Shown here piece by piece: positions 14,948 to 18,006 of a DNA stretch of 18,006 bases. Positions within the stretch are counted from its first letter, which is position 1; each line of letters opens with the position of its first letter. The stretch covers positions 1 to 18,006 of the forward strand of contig JANNPJ010000007.1 of the NCBI GenBank assembly GCA_031400005.1, read 5' to 3'. A program made the position numbers and the translations under genes. The notes beneath the pieces were generated by a model that saw only the letters and a list, made by a program, of their open reading frames with translations, had not been told where the DNA came from and ran no database searches. The DNA is from JANNPJ01 sp031400005 (lineage in GTDB: Bacteria > Actinomycetota > Actinomycetes > Actinomycetales > Kineosporiaceae).

Positions 14948-14956
14948 TTATCCACA
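14948..14956 (+). promoter_or_regulatory. Perfect DnaA box upstream of recQ
   Basis: TTATCCACA, the DnaA consensus nonamer, is part of the 14-mer AGTTATCCACAGAT (14946-14959) and lies 51 nt before the recQ start codon. The identical 14-mer precedes comEA at nearly the same distance and orientation. A TCGAAC half-site of the actinobacterial SOS box lies at 14909-14914, but its partner half is poor. Confidence 0.6.
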
Positions 14957-15007
14957 GATTCCGGACGGCGTGCGGCGACTGTCGGTCCTCGGTGGCAGGC
15001 TCGACCC

Positions 15008-17143
15008 GTGACCACACCGCTGGAAGCCACCACCGCCAACTCCGTCGTGCGCGCGCAGGCCGAGCAGGCCCTGCGGCGTCTGGTCGGCCGCGACGACGCC
15101 GCCCTGCACGACGACCAGTGGACGGCGATCGAGGCACTCGTCGTCGATCGCCGCCGAGCGCTGGTGGTGCAGCGCACCGGCTGGGGCAAGTCCGCGGTGT
15201 ACTTCGTCGCGACAGCGCTGCTGCGGGCCGCCGGAGCCGGCCCGACGATCATCGTCTCGCCGCTGTTGGCATTGATGCGCAACCAGATCGCTGCCGCCCA
15301 GCGAGCCGGAATCCGGGCGGTCACGGTGAACTCCTCGAACCTCGGCGACTGGGCGGAGGTCTACAAGGCGATCGAGAACGGCGAGGTCGACGTCCTGCTG
15401 GTCTCTCCGGAACGGCTGAACAACCCGGATTTCCGAGATCGGGCCCTGCCACAGTTGACCACCGCGACCGGGCTGGTGGTGATCGACGAAGCGCATTGTG
15501 TATCGGATTGGGGGCACGACTTCCGGCCCGACTACCGGCGAATCCGTACCCTGCTCGCCGACCTGCCGGCGGATGTACCGGTGCTGGCCACAACGGCGAC
15601 CGCGAACAGTCGGGTGACCAAGGACGTCGCCGAGCAGTTGTCGGTCAGCGGCGAGCGCACCCTGGACGACGTCCTCGTGTTGCGCGGAAGCCTGGACCGC
15701 ACGTCGCTGCGACTGGGCGTGGTCGAACTACCTACTGCGGGCCAGCGGTTGGCCTGGTTGGCCGATCACCTCACCGATCTGCCCGGTTCGGGCATCATCT
15801 ACTGCCTGACCGTGGCCGCTACCCAGCAGGTCGCGGAGCACCTACGCGGACAAGGTCACCAGGTGGTGGCCTACTCCGGCCAGACCCAGGAGGCAGACCG
15901 CCTGGCCGCCGAGGATGATCTGCTGAACAACCGGGTGAAAGCTCTGGTTGCCACCTCGGCGCTGGGCATGGGGTTCGACAAACCGGATCTCGGGTTCGTC
16001 ATCCATCTGGGCGCTCCCCCGTCACCGATCGCCTACTACCAGCAGGTGGGCCGGGCCGGACGGGGAGTCGAACGGGCCACGGTGGTGCTGCTGCCGGGGC
16101 GGGAAGACAAAGAGGTGTGGGATTACTTCGCTTCCCTGGCGTTCCCACCCGAACATCAAGTCCGCCAGACTTTGCAGGTCTTGGCCGAGCGGGACGGGCC
16201 GATCTCGACACCGATGCTGGAGCCGCGCATCGATCTCGGCCGGACTCGGCTGGAGATGATGCTGAAGGTACTGGACGTCGACGGTGCGGTGCGGCGGGTC
16301 CGTGGCGGCTGGATCGGTACCGGCCAGGCCTGGGGCTACGACACCGATCGCTACGAGCGGGTGACCCAGACCCGGCGGGCCGAACAGCGGGCGATGCTCG
16401 ACTACATCACCACCGAGAACTGCCGCATGCAGTACCTGCGGTTGGCGCTGGACGACGACCAGGCCGGTCGATGCGGGCGATGCGACCGTTGCGGTGGGCT
16501 GGAGCTACCGACCGGCATCGACCAAGCCCTGGTGACGGCCGCCAACGACCGGCTGGAACAGCCGGGGGTACCGCTGGAGCCCCGCCGCCAGTGGCCGAGC
16601 GGAATGGCGGCCCTCGGGGTGAAGCTGAGCGGCCGAATCCCCGCCACCGAGCAGGCCGGAGCGGGGCGAGCCGTGTCCCGCTTCACCGACCTCGGCTGGG
16701 GTGATCAGGTACGGGCGCTCTTTCGACCGGAGACACCGGACGGCGACGTCCCGGTTCCGCTGCGGCACGCGGTGGTTCAGGTCCTGCAGAGCTGGGATCT
16801 GCCCGAACGCCCGGACGGCATCGTGGCGATCGGCTCGATCAGCCACCCGCATCTCATCTCGCACCTCGCCGACGGCCTGTCCCGGTTCCTGCACCTGCCG
16901 CTACTGACCCGGTTCTCGGTGACCGGACCGGGTGCACCTGGCGAAGGAGCCGCCAATTCGGCACAGCGCCTCCACGTGGTGGCCGAGCGCTACACGCTGG
17001 ACGATCCGGCGGCGGTCGACGGGAAGCGGGTCCTGCTGATCGACGACCGGACAACCACCGGCTGGACCCTGGCCGTGACCAGCCGGGCGCTACGCCGGGC
17101 CGGCGCGATCGAGGTCCACCCCGTCGTCCTGGCCTCCGGTTGA
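15008..17143 (+). CDS. recQ: RecQ family ATP-dependent DNA helicase with C-terminal PRTase-like domain
   Basis: The 711-residue protein unwinds DNA in recombination and repair. Helicase motifs are complete: TGWGKS (57-62), SPLLALMRNQ, DEAH (160-163) in VIDEAHCVSDWGHDFRPDY, ATTATA, ATSALGMGFDKPD and QQVGRAGRG. Four cysteines (C472, C489, C492, C495) form the RecQ zinc module. There is no obvious HRDC domain. Instead residues ~510-711 hold an extra region ending in VLLIDDRTTTGWTL (D679 and D680), which resembles the PRPP-binding loop of type I phosphoribosyltransferases. Similar fusions are, from memory, seen in other actinobacterial RecQs. The GTG at 15008 has CAGGCT 6 nt upstream, possibly a leaderless start. 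The stop abuts the convergent def stop with no gap. Confidence 0.93.
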   Translation: MTTPLEATTANSVVRAQAEQALRRLVGRDDAALHDDQWTAIEALVVDRRRALVVQRTGWGKSAVYFVATALLRAAGAGPTIIVSPLLALMRNQIAAAQRAGIRAVTVNSSNLGDWAEVYKAIENGEVDVLLVSPERLNNPDFRDRALPQLTTATGLVVIDEAHCVSDWGHDFRPDYRRIRTLLADLPADVPVLATTATANSRVTKDVAEQLSVSGERTLDDVLVLRGSLDRTSLRLGVVELPTAGQRLAWLADHLTDLPGSGIIYCLTVAATQQVAEHLRGQGHQVVAYSGQTQEADRLAAEDDLLNNRVKALVATSALGMGFDKPDLGFVIHLGAPPSPIAYYQQVGRAGRGVERATVVLLPGREDKEVWDYFASLAFPPEHQVRQTLQVLAERDGPISTPMLEPRIDLGRTRLEMMLKVLDVDGAVRRVRGGWIGTGQAWGYDTDRYERVTQTRRAEQRAMLDYITTENCRMQYLRLALDDDQAGRCGRCDRCGGLELPTGIDQALVTAANDRLEQPGVPLEPRRQWPSGMAALGVKLSGRIPATEQAGAGRAVSRFTDLGWGDQVRALFRPETPDGDVPVPLRHAVVQVLQSWDLPERPDGIVAIGSISHPHLISHLADGLSRFLHLPLLTRFSVTGPGAPGEGAANSAQRLHVVAERYTLDDPAAVDGKRVLLIDDRTTTGWTLAVTSRALRRAGAIEVHPVVLASG

Positions 17144-17659
17144 TCAGGCCGTCTCCACCTCCCGGCGGGCCTGACGACGAACGTTGCCGACCAGCCGATC
17201 AAGGTAGAGCCGCCCGCTCAGGTGATCGGTCTCGTGCTGCAGGCAGCGGGCGACTTCCCCCTCGCCACTGATCCGGATCGTGGTGCCGGCCTCGTCCTGC
17301 CCCTCGACGGTCGCCCGGATCGCCCGCGGCGTCGGATAGTTCTTTCCGACGACAGACAGGCAGCCCTCGAGCTCGACCTCGCGTTCCTCGGAAAGCTCGA
17401 CCAGGCGGGGATTCGCCACCACGGCCACCACCCCCTGGCAGTCCATCACGAAGAGCGAGCTGCTGAGACCGATCTGGTTGGCCGCCAGGCCGACACCGCG
17501 AGCTGCGCGCATCGAGACGAACATCAACTCGACGGTGTCCGCCAGTGCGTCGTCGAACACGGTCACCGGCTCGGTCGGCGTCCGCAACACCGGGTCACCT
17601 AATTGTCGGATGGGGGCGGGCGAGGGTGGCCGCCGAGGCATGGATCTGCGAATACTCAC
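17144..17659 (-). CDS. def: Peptide deformylase
   Basis: The product of about 171 residues removes the N-formyl group from new proteins. All three metal/active-site motifs are present: GVGLAANQIG (55-64), EGCLSV (98-103, C100 a metal ligand) and QHETDH (141-146, with H142, E143 and H146). The family usually has QHExDHL, and here x is T. The GTG at 17659 is chosen because TAAATT lies 7 nt upstream, suggesting a leaderless mRNA; ATG at 17641 would give 165 residues, and a longer reading to 17746 adds unconserved sequence. The gene converges on recQ and is not paired with fmt, so it is probably a stand-alone copy; whether another def exists cannot be seen here. Confidence 0.94.
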   Translation of the reverse strand: MSIRRSMPRRPPSPAPIRQLGDPVLRTPTEPVTVFDDALADTVELMFVSMRAARGVGLAANQIGLSSSLFVMDCQGVVAVVANPRLVELSEEREVELEGCLSVVGKNYPTPRAIRATVEGQDEAGTTIRISGEGEVARCLQHETDHLSGRLYLDRLVGNVRRQARREVETA

Positions 17660-17666
17660 AAGACAA

Positions 17667-17672
17667 AATTTA
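17667..17672 (-). promoter_or_regulatory. Candidate -10 element of def (leaderless)
   Basis: TAAATT on the minus strand is 7 nt upstream of the GTG at 17659, in the most AT-rich short stretch of the window. No Shine-Dalgarno lies at the right distance. The -35 is weak. Confidence 0.45.
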
Positions 17673-17776
17673 AACCCACCTCTGGGGACCTGCCCGAAGC
17701 CCGCTGTCCTCGCGTGTGACTTGTGCTCACCACGACCTCCTGTCACCGAACGATGCGGTGTCTCACGAGCGTCTTC

Positions 17777-17818
17777 CGCAATTACGCGGATCCGATCGAT
17801 ACACTTTCGGTGACGAAA
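17777..17818 (+). promoter_or_regulatory. Candidate promoter region of the last gene
   Basis: TACACT (17800-17805) fits TANNNT and lies about 80 nt before the start of the last gene. The perfect palindrome CGGATCCG (17788-17795) lies just upstream of it, between the candidate -35 and -10. The intergenic stretch 17660-17886 serves two divergent genes and has no other obvious content. Confidence 0.25.
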
Positions 17819-17886
17819 TGTTGCTGAGTGCTACATGCGTCGTGGGGTGGTGACGGTCTCGATCAGAAGGTCAGGGAAGTTGCTCG

Positions 17887-18006
17887 ATGCTGCACCAACC
17901 CACTAACGCCAATCGAGGACGGCGGGATCCGCGCGTCAAGGTGAGCGGTGCACTAACCGGGGTGAAACGACGCTTGATCGTGCCGATCGCCTTGACCGCG
18001 ACCGGG
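17887..18006 (+). CDS. N-terminus of an unidentified, probably membrane, protein (partial)
   Basis: Forty codons are visible before the window ends. The ATG has a good Shine-Dalgarno, GGGAAG, 7 nt upstream. The first ~30 residues are polar and basic (NRGRRDPRVK, VKRR), and a hydrophobic stretch, LIVPIALTATG, begins at about residue 30, as in an N-terminal membrane anchor. Such a start is common in actinobacterial sensor histidine kinases, but the visible part does not identify a family. The reading frame stays open to the edge. Confidence 0.6.
   Translation, partial: MLHQPTNANRGRRDPRVKVSGALTGVKRRLIVPIALTATG

Noticed and set aside
14930..14960. Replication origin suggested by a DnaA box
   Set aside because: A single box near recQ without a cluster of boxes, an AT-rich unwinding region, dnaA or dnaN is not an origin.
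1..18006. CRISPR array, insertion sequence, prophage or defence island
   Set aside because: No regularly spaced repeats, transposase, integrase or attachment repeats were seen; the genes are mostly housekeeping with uniform base composition.

Overview
The window is chromosomal DNA from a high-GC actinobacterium. Third codon positions are strongly G/C biased and GTG starts are common. The order comEA-comEC-holA, convergent rpsT, then a circularly permuted ATP-grasp gene matches, from memory, the Mycobacterium tuberculosis Rv2415c-Rv2411c block. I cannot place the genus; a relative of Nakamurella or Frankia would fit. There is no sign of phage, insertion sequence, CRISPR or recent transfer, and no gene-free stretch exceeds 300 bases.

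Layout. (1) 1-1207, minus: 5' part of a circularly permuted ATP-grasp protein, cut by the window edge. (2) 1410-1673, plus: rpsT, separated from holA by a bidirectional hairpin terminator. (3) 6345 down to 1771, minus: comEA and comEC (4-nt overlap), then holA. These provide DNA uptake and the replication clamp-loader delta subunit. (4) 7316-6453, minus: degV. (5) 10066-7451, minus: leuS, preceded by a short leader ORF with tandem Leu codons, RNA stems and an intrinsic terminator, which together look like a leucine attenuator. (6) 11471-10242, minus: membrane diguanylate cyclase with GGDEF and I-site. (7) 11551-12300, plus: small ABC-type ATPase, divergent from the cyclase. (8) 13045-12305, minus: class I methyltransferase. 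(9) 13237-14892, plus: Tat-exported PHP-domain phosphoesterase. (10) 15008-17143, plus: RecQ helicase with a C-terminal phosphoribosyltransferase-like domain. (11) 17659-17144, minus: peptide deformylase, convergent with recQ. (12) 17887 onward, plus: start of a gene, probably encoding a membrane protein.

How the genes work together. Most are housekeeping genes for translation (rpsT, leuS, def), replication and repair (holA, recQ) and DNA uptake (comEA, comEC). Two regulatory observations stand out. First, an identical 14-mer containing a perfect DnaA box (TTATCCACA) lies 47 nt upstream of comEA and 48 nt upstream of recQ, in the same orientation relative to each gene, so these two DNA-processing genes may share control. 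Second, the leuS leader has a candidate leaderless peptide MRTTQLLTGPR whose last codons form one arm of a 10-bp helix ending four bases before the terminator stem. Several genes (comEA, degV, def and the leuS leader) have a TANNNT hexamer 6-8 nt before the start codon, which suggests leaderless mRNAs.
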